DNA of 64,000 nucleotides from Trichoplax adhaerens. Taxonomy: Eukaryota > Placozoa > Uniplacotomia > Trichoplacea > Trichoplacidae. The stretch lies in NCBI RefSeq assembly GCF_000150275.1, contig NW_002060972.1, positions 376,500 to 440,499 of the forward strand, in the 5' to 3' direction. The notes below the pieces were generated by a model, which was not told the origin of the DNA, did not search any database, and saw only the letters and a program-made list of their open reading frames with translations. Each line of letters starts with the position of its first letter. Position 1 is the first letter of the stretch. The position numbers and the translations under genes were made by a program. Below are positions 39,201 through 49,400 of this stretch, one piece after another.

Positions 39201-41233
39201 AATATTGCCAGCATGTATTAGCAGATTGTTATTATGACCAAGTCTACATTACTAAGATTTTCCATGATCTATCCATCAATTTAAAGCTATTAATTGAGCA
39301 AATATCAAGCCATTACAATATGAAAGAAGCGTTAGGAGAATTAACGAAAGATATTTCAATATTTGTTTCGGCATTTGATGCTTCACCTTCATCGATTACT
39401 GATCCGGTAAGATGAATAGCCTTCGAAAAAGACTACGTTGAAAGGTTTAGTCATATTAGTAGAATGTAATTCTTCACGTACATTATTAGCCAATATTATA
39501 ATCTGCTTAGTCATTATTAGTGCTGAAATTGCTAATTACCGTACTCTATTGTTTTATTTCATTGCTATAAACTAAATTTTAAAAATAAATTCACATACTA
39601 ATAGCTGCTCTATTTTAAATTAATAAAGTGTATGAATTTTCATTTTGCTAGATTACTAAGAACTGCAAGAGTCTACAGAATAAGCGGGAGAGACGATCAG
39701 CTGATAATGATTTTGTCGTTGATGGCATATCAAAAGATCAAGTTCACTTACGTAGTAAAAAAGCGGCCAATAACATGTTAGCATCAGCCGGAATTAAGAA
39801 TAATCGAAATGGTAGGTGGTATATTAGTTATGATATTGCTTAAAAAACTGCTGATCGATTGATTGAGACTGTTATTTAGTTTTACTTACACTCTCGTCTT
39901 AAATTTAGATAAGGCTTACGAGAAATTCTTACAAAATTTATCCAACGTATTGGAATCAGGTCAGTTCTCATGGGAGAAAGTCATCGATCGAGCATGCTTA
40001 TCTCATTTTTCAGCTAAAACAACAACGCAATGTTGGAATGGAACTGGTGTTGGAAGGTAACTATGAAGATTAAATTGAATTATATTTCATGTGATAATAT
40101 TGGTCTTGTAGGTATCCAGTATTCTTGCAGTACCGGTATCCAATTCTTCTCTAATTACGATATATTTCATGCTTTTATACTTATTTAACATTGGGATTGT
40201 GATATTATAATTGACTGATACTAAATTCGGTTCCATCTGAATAGTAGATACAACTAGGAACGATTTTAAATTTTTCGTATCTTAGTATCGAAGTTACTAA
40301 TGGAAAAATAATAAATTTAGTATCAGTTATTAATGAAAGCTAAATACTCAACACTATTTTGACTAGCTATGTTCTCTTTGATATAAGATAGTCATTAACC
40401 AACGATTTTGAAAGCTTGCTTCGATTAAAATTAACACAGATACAACGATGTTGATATGTAGTTATGCCTAGTAGTTATTTAAACGTTATGTGTTGCTATG
40501 TATCAATATTATCTAGACACTAAATAGAAGTTTTCCTCCTTTCAATAGTTTCTCTGTTTCGCCGACTTTTGTCTGGAATAATCAAATATCTGTCGAATCA
40601 ACCTATATCGCTGATAGACTAATTAAACTTATGGATACAACCATTAAAGGTATTCAAAATAAGCCTGTGGAATATCCACAATTAGAAATTTATAAGACCC
40701 CAGCATCAAGCGGTTTCAGCGGCAGCGGAAACCCTACTGATAACGACGATACGAGTGAGGACGATGATGATGGAAATGATGGAAATGTTAGTGGCAACAC
40801 GTCAGGTGGGTTCTCTGGATCTAGCGCTAATCCTGAGGTTAAAGGCAATACTGGCGGTACAGAAGCATCTACAACTGATAATACACCAACAATCATATTT
40901 AAGCCATTAACAGTAGCTACGCGATATATTGAAACAACAACACCACCGAAAACAGAGCTAACAACAACAGCAAACAAGCCTTCAACATCGGCGACTACTG
41001 AAGCTAAAACAACACAAAGTACTACGAAAACTACTACGAAAACTGTTACAACAAAATCAATAACATCTTCCGATACTACAAGGAAAGGAACGGTTGGAAA
41101 TCAAAATTTACAAGAGGATCCAACGACAACGAGTAGTGCTAAGGCTCATCGAAGTTACTCTACCGCATCGATATTACTCATTAGCGGTTTAGCTTATGCT
41201 TTACTCCATACAAACGTATTATCATCGTTATGA
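33063..41233 (+). CDS. GPC3/5-like: Glypican, GPC3/GPC5 clade (full gene, 6-7 coding exons)
   Basis: This is a GPI-anchored heparan-sulfate proteoglycan of the cell surface, a co-receptor that tunes Wnt, Hedgehog, BMP or FGF signalling in animals. Exons: 33063-33231, 35733-35891, 38721-39406, 39652-39811, 39909-40056, a likely microexon 40112-40135, and 40549-41233. All boundaries are GT...AG and in phase, giving 676 codons with the microexon or 668 without it. The product has a signal peptide, about 15 cysteines in the glypican pattern, a CWNG motif, an acidic Ser-Gly-rich glycosaminoglycan region, a Thr-rich stalk and a hydrophobic GPI signal. Family members are usually 550-600 residues; the extra length is the stalk. 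NPIPGTSLQHC matches human GPC3 (PVPGSDLQVC) better than the GPC1/2/4/6 clade. The start is the first ATG after an in-frame stop; a second ATG lies two codons on. Confidence 0.93.
33232..35732 (+). other. Glypican intron 1
   Basis: This 2.5-kb intron is AT-rich and contains no coding segment I can support. It holds two related inverted repeats built on TCTGGAAAA/TTTTCCAGA: widely spaced arms at 33762-33771 and 33803-33812, and a tight hairpin at 33956-33978. These could be regulatory sites in the first intron. Confidence 0.7.
35733..35891 (+). CDS. GPC3/5-like: Glypican exon 2
   Basis: The exon enters in phase 1 after TATAG and encodes TSLQHCTCKWTCCTRQSEKL, the conserved C...TCC segment of glypicans, with one additional cysteine (CTC). 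A helical region up to ITEFQ follows. It ends at CAA-G before GTAAGT (phase 1). Confidence 0.92.
35892..38720 (+). other. Glypican intron 2
   Basis: This 2.8-kb AT-rich intron has a clear GTAAGT donor and a TATTCTAG acceptor. Nothing coding was recognised in it. Confidence 0.75.
38721..39406 (+). CDS. GPC3/5-like: Glypican exon 3: core helical domain
   Basis: This largest core exon starts in phase 1 (HISKNIDDAEKF). It contains YGVAYPDVYP, equivalent to the NNYPSLTP region of GPC3, then a long helical stretch and the cysteine cluster SCDRAVVNMHVCSIC...PPCNKYCQHVLADC, a hallmark of the family. It ends at GAT-CCG before GTAAGA in phase 0; reading through would hit a stop three codons later. Confidence 0.94.
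39652..39811 (+). CDS. GPC3/5-like: Glypican exon 4: convertase-site region
   Basis: The exon begins after TTTTGCTAG with ITKNCKSLQNKRERRSADND. The cysteine is the conserved one before the C-terminal half. RERR-S fits the R-X-R/K-R furin consensus and falls at the same place as the known RQYR-S cleavage site of human GPC3, eight residues after the cysteine. The exon ends in phase 1 before GTAGGT. Confidence 0.88.
39909..40056 (+). CDS. GPC3/5-like: Glypican exon 5: CWNG segment
   Basis: The exon is entered in phase 1 after a 97-bp intron ending AAATTTAG. It encodes a helix (KAYEKFLQNLSNVLESG) and then RACLSHFSAKTTTQCWNGTG, the conserved last two cysteines with the CWNG motif. It ends in phase 2 at the GTAACT donor. 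Confidence 0.92.
40112..40135 (+). CDS. GPC3/5-like: Glypican microexon (tentative, 24 nt)
   Basis: After CWNGTGVGR, family members continue with Tyr (RYL..). A 24-nt exon between a TCTTGTAG acceptor and a weaker GTATCC donor would supply YPVFLQYR in the correct phase (2 to 2). Skipping it also keeps the frame, so it could be absent or alternative. The preceding intron would be only 55 bp. Confidence 0.4.
40549..41233 (+). CDS. GPC3/5-like: Glypican last exon: GAG sites, stalk, GPI signal
   Basis: The exon begins FSVSPTFVWNNQISVES, the equivalent of the NPEV region, followed by a helix. The Ser-Gly block GFSGSGNPTDNDD with an acidic run, then VSGNTSGGFSGSS, provides several SG dipeptides next to acids, the usual context for heparan-sulfate attachment. 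A Thr/Lys-rich mucin-like stalk of about 90 residues follows. The tail SILLISGLAYALLHTNVL preceded by small residues (SYSTAS) is a typical GPI-anchor signal. Confidence 0.92.
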
Positions 41234-41400
41234 TAATATTAGCCAAGCGAAATTCAATCACAACTTCAAGGTTAATTCATACTTTTTATAATCATCGAGT
41301 AAAATTAATCAAGAATTAGTCTTGACTTCAAATGAATCAATAGATGCAACTGGAATGGTATTAAAATATCACGTAGTGCTTGATAAGTTAAATAGAAAAA

Positions 41401-41406
41401 AATAAA
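41401..41406 (+). terminator. Polyadenylation signal candidate for glypican
   Basis: AATAAA lies 168 bp after the glypican stop codon and is the first such hexamer downstream in the correct strand. Confidence 0.5.
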
Positions 41407-42777
41407 CCATAGAGAAATTAAGCATGTTATGCTTAATTAATCTATTACCTGTATCTCTCTCTAACCCACATACACTATATATATTTACCTTTCTTTAAAT
41501 ATATATGATGCATATATATGACTATTTACATATCTAACATTATGTGAGTTTCCCACTCCTTTAAAATCTTCACCATTCTTTATTCTGCAGCGATAATTCA
41601 ATCCACTACAAAAAATATTGATCCAACAATTACATGAAAATATCATGTCAATTTACTAATAGATATCAAAATTTGATCATTATTTTAGTTATAAATGGTA
41701 TTATTGTCGATAAATGATCAGTATTATTGGCAATCGATGTATAATATAGTTTACATCTACGTTATTGAACTAATAAGACATAAACGATCGAATTGTTGCA
41801 ATTCAGCTGATATTGATTATTTCTAGATTTACACTTAGCAATAATGTGGCAAAAATATCGTTTTGATACCAACCCATCTATTTAATCAATAAGTAATATT
41901 TTAAACGCGATATTATATCAATCAGCTGGGTAAAAAGGACGAGAGTATAATTTGAAAGGATCCATTTGGTAAATTTAACTCCATCCTTGATAACATTATC
42001 GGTACGATAATTTGGCAATCATTTTTTTTGTGATCTGGTTTATGCAAATATACGTAAAGTGGTACGTAAGCAATTTTATCGTGATCGTATTTAATTTTGA
42101 AACTTAATATCTGTATTCAAAATCGTTAACTTGAGCACTTATATATGTATATTGGTGTTTATAATCGCGATTTCTATATAAAAATATAGGCATTATTACA
42201 TATACTGTATAAATATGGATTTTATTCCAACCTTATATGAAAAAATAATTGTCAATTTTTGTTATCATAGTGGTAGAGTAAAATTTTCCACAGATAACTG
42301 AATTGCATAATTTACGTAGTTATTTCAGTAACTGAGTAGTCCATTAACAAATGTAATATAATGTTAATGTTGTTGTTGGCGTAATAGTTGTTTCCAAAGT
42401 TGTCTTCAATTTACTTGATTCATTCGGTAAATATATATGTCATTTAATATACCACAAAATATTAAATTGAGACAGCTGTGATTATGATTTTAAATAACTG
42501 CTGCAGTATACAGACTAATTTTCACTATTTTAACCATGTAAAAATCGCTATACCTTAAATTATGGTCTGGGTTTGTCAAGGGATCAAGGGAAGATTATAT
42601 CAATATTTGGTAATTCAAGAATGATTACTAGTACAAATCCTTCTAATTAACATAATTTAACTTGCTCATTTTATGTATCTATTCTTAACTATTTGAACCG
42701 TCAAAAGGAAATTAATCAATATTAATCACAAATTATAATTAAAATGTTCTTCAAATATCATTTAATCATTATTTCAG

Positions 42778-42850
42778 TGTAATACCTATGCTTCCTGCTA
42801 TGCTATGGACAGAATCAGTCATTAAACAATTTGGACTTCGATCAAATAAA
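42778..42850 (+). CDS. Possible exon of unrecognised gene
   Basis: A strong acceptor (CATTATTTCAG) is followed by an open frame VIPMLPAMLWTESVIKQF, then GLRSNK and a GTAATT donor in phase 0. The frame stays open beyond the donor to a TGA at 42988, so the alternative is a terminal exon or an ORF starting at the ATG at 42788. It is tentatively joined to 43046-43117. I recognise no family. Confidence 0.25.
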
Positions 42851-43045
42851 GTAATTTTCACTAATTCCTTAATGCATTCCCTCGTATTTACTTCGATTGC
42901 GAATTCTCTCAAGGCTTATTCGGTTAATTCGCTCAATTTTAATTATGTTATGATTCTTCCTCGTTATGATGGCATGCAACAGTTTTGAAAATCTTTAATT
43001 TTTAATGGTAATTAGTCTTTGAAATGTATTCAACTATTTCTGCAG

Positions 43046-43117
43046 CCATTTTATTCACAATATGATCTTCAAGTAATATTAGCTGAAACATTAACACAAG
43101 GTGATAAAAAAGCTTGA
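43046..43117 (+). CDS. Possible terminal exon of unrecognised gene
   Basis: After a good acceptor (CTATTTCTGCAG) a phase-0 frame reads PFYSQYDLQVILAETLTQGD, then KKA and a stop. Together with 42778-42850 it would give a continuous C-terminus of 47 residues. Composition and splice signals look exon-like, but no upstream exons or family could be found. Confidence 0.25.
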   Translation, partial: PFYSQYDLQVILAETLTQGDKKA

Positions 43118-44632
43118 TAGATTTAAATCTGGATAAGTAGTATCGATTGCATGCAATCTTTTGGGCAAATAGTAAATCCTTAGCTGTAAAGATCAGGTCA
43201 AGAGACTAAGCTCATATAAAAACATTTTATGATATATAATTTACAAGCTTTTCACGCATCTGCAGATATACAACAGCATAAAATTGTGATACAAATTGTA
43301 TAATGTAAAAAGTTTAACTAACTATGGAAGTCAGTATACAGTTTTAAGATATATTACTTCGATATGCCACTCAACTCGTCACTTCGTTACATAACTGGAC
43401 TATCGCCATTTCGCCGTAACGTTTGCCGCATAATAATATGTAGAGAAATAAAACATATCTTGCAAGGTTGATAGAAAAGATGATTAGTCGATGTTGTTTC
43501 GAAACAATTTAAAAAATATAAAAATAATCAACAAGAATCGATATCTGTTTTCTGTTTCAGTTTGTTAATACCCAGATTCGATTTTTGAGTCTTTTAATTT
43601 AACTGAAACAAAACAAGACAACTATTTAATAAGGATTATCTTATTATAAATTACTTTTGTCGATTAACTAATAATTTCCTTAACGCAAAATCTATATTGA
43701 CAACCAGCTTCTGATAAAAATTGATTGCGCTTCTTAAAAATAAAATTGATCAAAATATGTCAAAAGATATAGTATCAGGTCATTTTTCTGCAATTTCAAT
43801 GTCCATCATATATAAATTATATTATTAATCATATGGCGTTATTATAACGTCGTATTTCAATAATATTGTTCTATTTGTAGATTACGTTTTAGAGTGGAAA
43901 AATAGTGATCGGGATAAAATTCATTAGTATTAATATGACTGTAAATCAAATTTAAACTTTAGTTACAGTCATGTATTTAATCTACTTTTCAAAAGCATCA
44001 ATGGCAAATATATTTGCCAATACAGCATACGCAAAAGAGATGATTTACTGTACATTAACGCTATTAATGAAAAACTTGATGAAAGCACATTAGTAGCATT
44101 GCACTGAGATAAAAATTGATGTAATATACAAAATGATATTCCCTGCGTTTGCAATGTAGCTGACCAAGGCGATACTGATTTGTGCAGTTACGGATACTAC
44201 ACTGTTAAAGTGCCTAGCAATTCTTCTTTTTTTGCAAAACGTAAACTAAGCATGTGCAAATTTACAGGCAACGTGCAGAAGCTTGGAAGCAGAGCTAATC
44301 TATAGCAGCAGCTTGTTGCTTTCTCCTAATATAAAATAAAAGTCAAGAAATGAAACAGGATCATTCGCAAGATTACGCCTGAATACAATACCGTTTCCGA
44401 TAAGTGAATAATCGCATTACAAGAAAAGTTCGGAATGTACTTAACAATATTTTAGACAAAGAATATACTACATAATCTATTCATTTTATTAAATTAGCAT
44501 AGTATTATCTTGATATTATCTCAATCAGTGTAGATTGAAAATGCGTAACTATATGCAATAAATATTCCTTATAGATTTAACTTTGTCCGTTAGCTTCCAA
44601 GTAGTATGTTAAAGCGGAATATTTTTCATATT

Positions 44633-44638
44633 TTTAAT
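44633..44638 (-). terminator. Polyadenylation signal candidate for Rubicon
   Basis: ATTAAA on the minus strand, 140 bp past the Rubicon stop. A canonical AATAAA is present further on at 44490-44485. Which one is used cannot be decided from sequence. Confidence 0.3.
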
Positions 44639-44777
44639 TAGCGACAGCTCAACCTTAATTATTCTTAAAGTGCTGGTAAAGTACACATTTTTACTAGGCC
44701 AAAATGGCTACATTTTATAAATAGTAGGACAATTAAATGTTTCTATATATGGCTATACTGCCTAGTAATGTGAAATA

Positions 44778-46439
44778 CTACCTTTTTATCCTTGCACACT
44801 TTGGACAGCTATCCAAAGTGGCTTTACATCTTTTATGGTAGCAGGTATGACAATCTAAGCAAATACAAGATAAAAATATTAATAATATTAACTGTCTTAT
44901 TAAGCATATAAACTGATACATTTATATCAAGATAAAATACTAGTTATTAAATACCTTACCATCGCATTGATAACAAGTAAGTATTTCAAAAGGATAGATA
45001 AGAGTTTCGCTCTTGCATATTTCGCATATGAAACCTTTCAGACGGCATAGCTTTATTTTGATAATACGGTAAAGGAAATTATAATTATCAGACAAGATTT
45101 GATCACTTACGCTTAAGTCATTAAAGTATATGCAGTAAATTGATTTACCTGACATTGTGAGATATGAGCCGCGTTGGCTATTACGTATGGCTCCAAGATG
45201 GCATTAAGTTCTTTCTTTTTTACCTGTAATTAGTATATTATTTCGGTTACATTTAAAGCAACGGATATAGAATCTAGCAACAGTAACTATATTAAATAAT
45301 TCATTTTAGTTCTTACACTCATAAAATCATGCATGGAATATACATGTGGTTGATCGATGATATGAAGAGGTAGCTTCTCTAGTCTTTCCAGCAATCCTTT
45401 CGATGATCCACAAGTAGAGATATATTTCTTGAGGTGAAATAGTTGTATTCTCAGTTCCTTAATTATACATTAACCAATAGTTGTCATCAACGTTATTATT
45501 GACATTGATATTTTATTACATGATTTTTTAATTCTAATTTAAGCAGGTAAGCAAAGCTGACCTTTACAGTATTTAGAGTTTTCTTCTTGTATAACGATTG
45601 ATTAATATCCATCACGTTAAATAATGGATCATGATGCATTTTAGTTAATAATTCACGCGCCATATTGGAAACAGGAAACTTAGTAAAGTCCCATTTTTGA
45701 ATCACATGCCCAGGTATTATCGCAGTAGCATTTCCATGACATGTGTGACAGAAATATTTACCAAAATATTCGCAATAACGAAAACGCTTAGAATAACCTA
45801 TAATATGATATTCGATATAATATTAGAATAACAACTTGAATGGCATTAGTATTAGTTTTTCAATATCAAAACTAGAGTCATATGCCTTTATCAACTTTCA
45901 TTCCACAACCAGCACATCGATAATTTGCCTGTGCAATAACTGTCTTTCGTCTATATAAGAAGATATTAGAGATATCATATTATTAACTGTTTTTAATTGA
46001 ATGCTTTAAAGGGATGATAAAAACGTTTGCAATAATCTTACTTTGTCTGAGGATGAATAATAAATATTATTTGCTGTCTTGGTGGAGCCCATTCTAGGTT
46101 TCCACGAATTCGTGGCTGATGTACACATAATTATCAAATGAATTGAAGTAGATTAATTGTTCCTATACATCTATGTATGACAGTAACCACTTACAGTAGA
46201 TTGTTCCATTGATTCAGTTAACGTTGAATTGGTCGCTGATTCACTTGATAAAACTGGATTAGGTAAAAGCTCCTGTGGCACTTCAGTATCTGATATTAAT
46301 AAATTGGTATCGGCTGCAGGTTTATCGGAGTATTGCTTCGCAACACTTGCCAATAGTGATCTCGCCAAATACTCAGCGGAATTTGTATCGTTACCGCTAT
46401 ATGTTAGAATTTCGTAATGGCATTTATTATGATTATTTT
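44778..46439 (-). CDS. RUBCN: Rubicon exons 12-19: Rubicon homology zinc domain
   Basis: Exon 12 has [10 protein letters not shown] and PQELLP. Exon 13 has [17 protein letters not shown], almost identical to human. Exon 14 has NYRCAGCG, and exon 15 has [26 protein letters not shown] and [10 protein letters not shown]. Exon 16 has [12 protein letters not shown]. Exon 17 ends QCQ and joins exon 18 [12 protein letters not shown] to rebuild the CxxC pair. Exons 18-19 give [13 protein letters not shown] and CHTCYHKRC...DSCPKC, then AR and the stop. All zinc-ligand cysteines I can compare with human are present. This domain binds active RAB7. Introns here are only about 75-125 bp. Confidence 0.94.
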
Positions 46440-49400
46440 CTTGGAAGTAAGGAAAAAAAAGACGTGAATGCTTACACATAATTTAAATAATCGTTTACCT
46501 TTCCTTACTTTCCGTTTGGATATACTGGCTATACGAATCATAAGATTCTGCAAAAGATAAAACAGCAGCCAAAAAAAGCTTGAGTACTTCCATAAATTAT
46601 CAACATAGTAAAGAGTTTACTCAGTCCTTAATTCTACTAACTTTTCCGTGTAAGGGTGTTACTTCTGGATACTTTTAGTTCATCGATAGTAGAATTAACT
46701 GTAGACTCATTTACATTCGATAAATCTAACGAAAAGTCATAAGAAGAGAGAGCTCTGCGGTAAATAAATTATTATTCTAGCGTAGTAATAAAATAAACCA
46801 GCTTCTGATAATTAAGACTAAATAATAATATTTAGAATTATCGTACCTTCCCAGCTATTAGAAATGACATCAGCTATTTTAAAAACAATAAATGATTAAA
46901 TATATGATTCTTTTGATATCTGCATCTTCTATTTAAATCACATGAAAGGAAAACATGGCAGTAGCTATTACTGCAGTACCTGAATCATTCTTTCCAAGTT
47001 GAGAAACCTGTAATGATAAAATAGTTTTACTACTGACATAAAACTGTATTACTGTCTATCTAGTACACATTACCTCATCACCAGAACTTTCGTCTTCTAC
47101 TTCTTCATTAAATGTACAATCGAGAGGTTCCAAAATTTTCTGACATCGAATCTGAAGGAATAGAATCATTCACTATGATAAATTTGTTCATTCTGAGGAT
47201 AAGGCTATATTATTACTAAAAAATGCAGGTCGTAGAATGATCCTTCATTTTAAAATATGCACTCATGCAATTAAGAACATCCCCCAATAGCTAACCGCTT
47301 CAATGTGCGTTATGACGGATTCAGCTAAGGATATATGAGCATTTTCCTATTTAAAAAATAAATTTCAATAATACGTTAGTTACATAATATTGTAGCTGAA
47401 AACAATCAATTCTATTAGAATTATGATATAATTATTGTGCTAACGAAGTAACTAAGTCTGCATACTCGTTCTAATTCTTCAGTTGATGCAATATCTGATA
47501 ACATTGCAATGTCTCGGACTATATCTGATAATTCTCTATCAACGGGGTTGCTGGGCTGTTGTGATGATATAGATATTTTTCTATTTTCTGTAAGATAAAG
47601 TCATTATTAATGCACAAAAATATAATATTTTATAAGGGATCCGATAACAGTTATCCCTAAAGAGGTAAGATGAATCGAAATTTTAACCAGTTCACTTTTT
47701 ATAAACTTATTCATTAAGTAGTGTATATGAAAGAGGCAAGCATCTTATAGAGCAAAATGTAGGGCTTTAACAGTTAATATGAGATGCTTATCCAAATACT
47801 ATTCTTAGGTACTACAGATAAAATACTTTACACACTTTTCTATGAAGAGCAGAGGACAATATCAAAAGCGCAACATAGAACGTAAAATTGCATTCTTTAA
47901 TAGTAACTATCGACTATGCAAGATGAAATCCAATTTAAATCAACAGTCAATATTGTCAACTGGTAGGGTTAATGTAATCTGAAAGCCGACTATGTATAAC
48001 ATATGCCAACGAAGAATCGCATTGCCGTACGAACAGCACTCGGTACGTCGAAACGCAGATAATATAACATTAATACATATTTCCTAGACTGAAACATATG
48101 GTGGGTTGATAGATGAAATACGTATTCGATTTATGTTCATTACACAAGCAAATTATGTATTACAGGAAGGAGTCAAGTTTACAGATAGTTATGTAGTAAT
48201 TATATAACTTTTTAGAAGCAGTGTACAACACTCACGATATACATGCACGTAGATTGACGATATTAATAAAACATACTTCCTTTCTTTTGCTTGGGTGATA
48301 TTTCGCTGTTTATGTTTAATTCTCGAGATGTTTTATCTTGGCTGGTTAAATCATCAGTATTCTCGAAAGCTATGTTGGAAGATTGGAGTACTGGACTACG
48401 GGCAACAATATCTTTATGTGATAAAAGTTTATCTGAAGTTACTTTAACATTAAACTGAAATTGACTACGATCACTAGCGTTGTTTTCAAACGTAGGTGAA
48501 AAAATATCATCCAAATTTGTTTCATCAGAAGAACTTCCAGATGTGAATAATTTTCTTTTGTTTTCAGTACGATTACTATGAATTGGATTCGTAAAATTTC
48601 CAACCTTGGTTAATTCATGGAGTTTGCGTTGGTTGTTACTGGTTGTAATTTTAGTTACTTTAATTGGAGTGCTATCATGTTGTACAGCTTGCAAGGGATC
48701 ACCAGATGTTAAAGGATCAATTGCATGATAATTGGAAAGATTTACTGGTAATTGATTATAATTATTATTGTCATTTTCTTCATCATTGGATTTAGTTGAT
48801 AGCAAACGCATAAGCTGGGACTCAAGTGATCCCGGTAAACTGCTGTCTTCGTCTAAACCTGTACTAACAGAGGCTGATAAAGGTGTATATGCATCTGCTT
48901 GATTTGGCGTCAACGAACGATGAAAATTTATTACTCGATTTCGACCGTTATTACTGCATGTGTCTTGGGACAAATTATAGATATTCCATGGTTGACTTTT
49001 CGAACGAGTTTTTAGTATACCATCGGGCAATGGTACATCTACTTCGTTTTCTTCTTCAGCTATAGTATAGGACTGCTGAATTGACGATGATAGTCCAGAG
49101 AGTTCCTGAGGACGATTAAAAACGCTGCGTTTACGCTGCCTGCACTCCTTTCCTTTATCGCTGGAGTTGTCTAAGGTTGTCGAATTTAAGCTAGGATCGG
49201 TCTCATCTAATATGGAAGAGTTTTGAGGTTGTGATTGATGTCTTTTCAAATTTGAATTAGCAATCTGATGTCCATTGTCATAACTGAAGCTTCTTCGCAT
49301 ATATAAACTGCCTGATTGCACTGGTTGACTAGAACTTAATAATGAAAATTGAGAAGAAGTTGGGAAAGTCTCTTGGCTACTATGGAAGGATAAATTCGGT

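Larger units (their letters stand above)
41407..44777. other. Convergent spacer between glypican and Rubicon
   Basis: AT-rich DNA between the 3' ends of two convergent genes. It begins with a TATATA-rich stretch (41470-41520). Apart from the two possible plus-strand exons at 42778-42850 and 43046-43117, I see nothing that I can support. Confidence 0.5.

Noticed and set aside
40690-40977. 95-codon frame on the minus strand
   Set aside because: Antisense shadow of the low-complexity Ser/Gly/Asp and Thr-rich glypican last exon.
45798-45891. Canonical GT-AG version of Rubicon intron 14
   Set aside because: It keeps the frame but shortens the conserved spacing between zinc-binding motifs by six residues compared with human; the GC-AG version preserves it.
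46229-46481. Two overlapping plus-strand frames of 62 and 68 codons
   Set aside because: Antisense to Rubicon exon 12, whose minus-strand frame matches the human protein.
48883-49065. 60-codon plus-strand frame
   Set aside because: Antisense to the large Rubicon linker exon.
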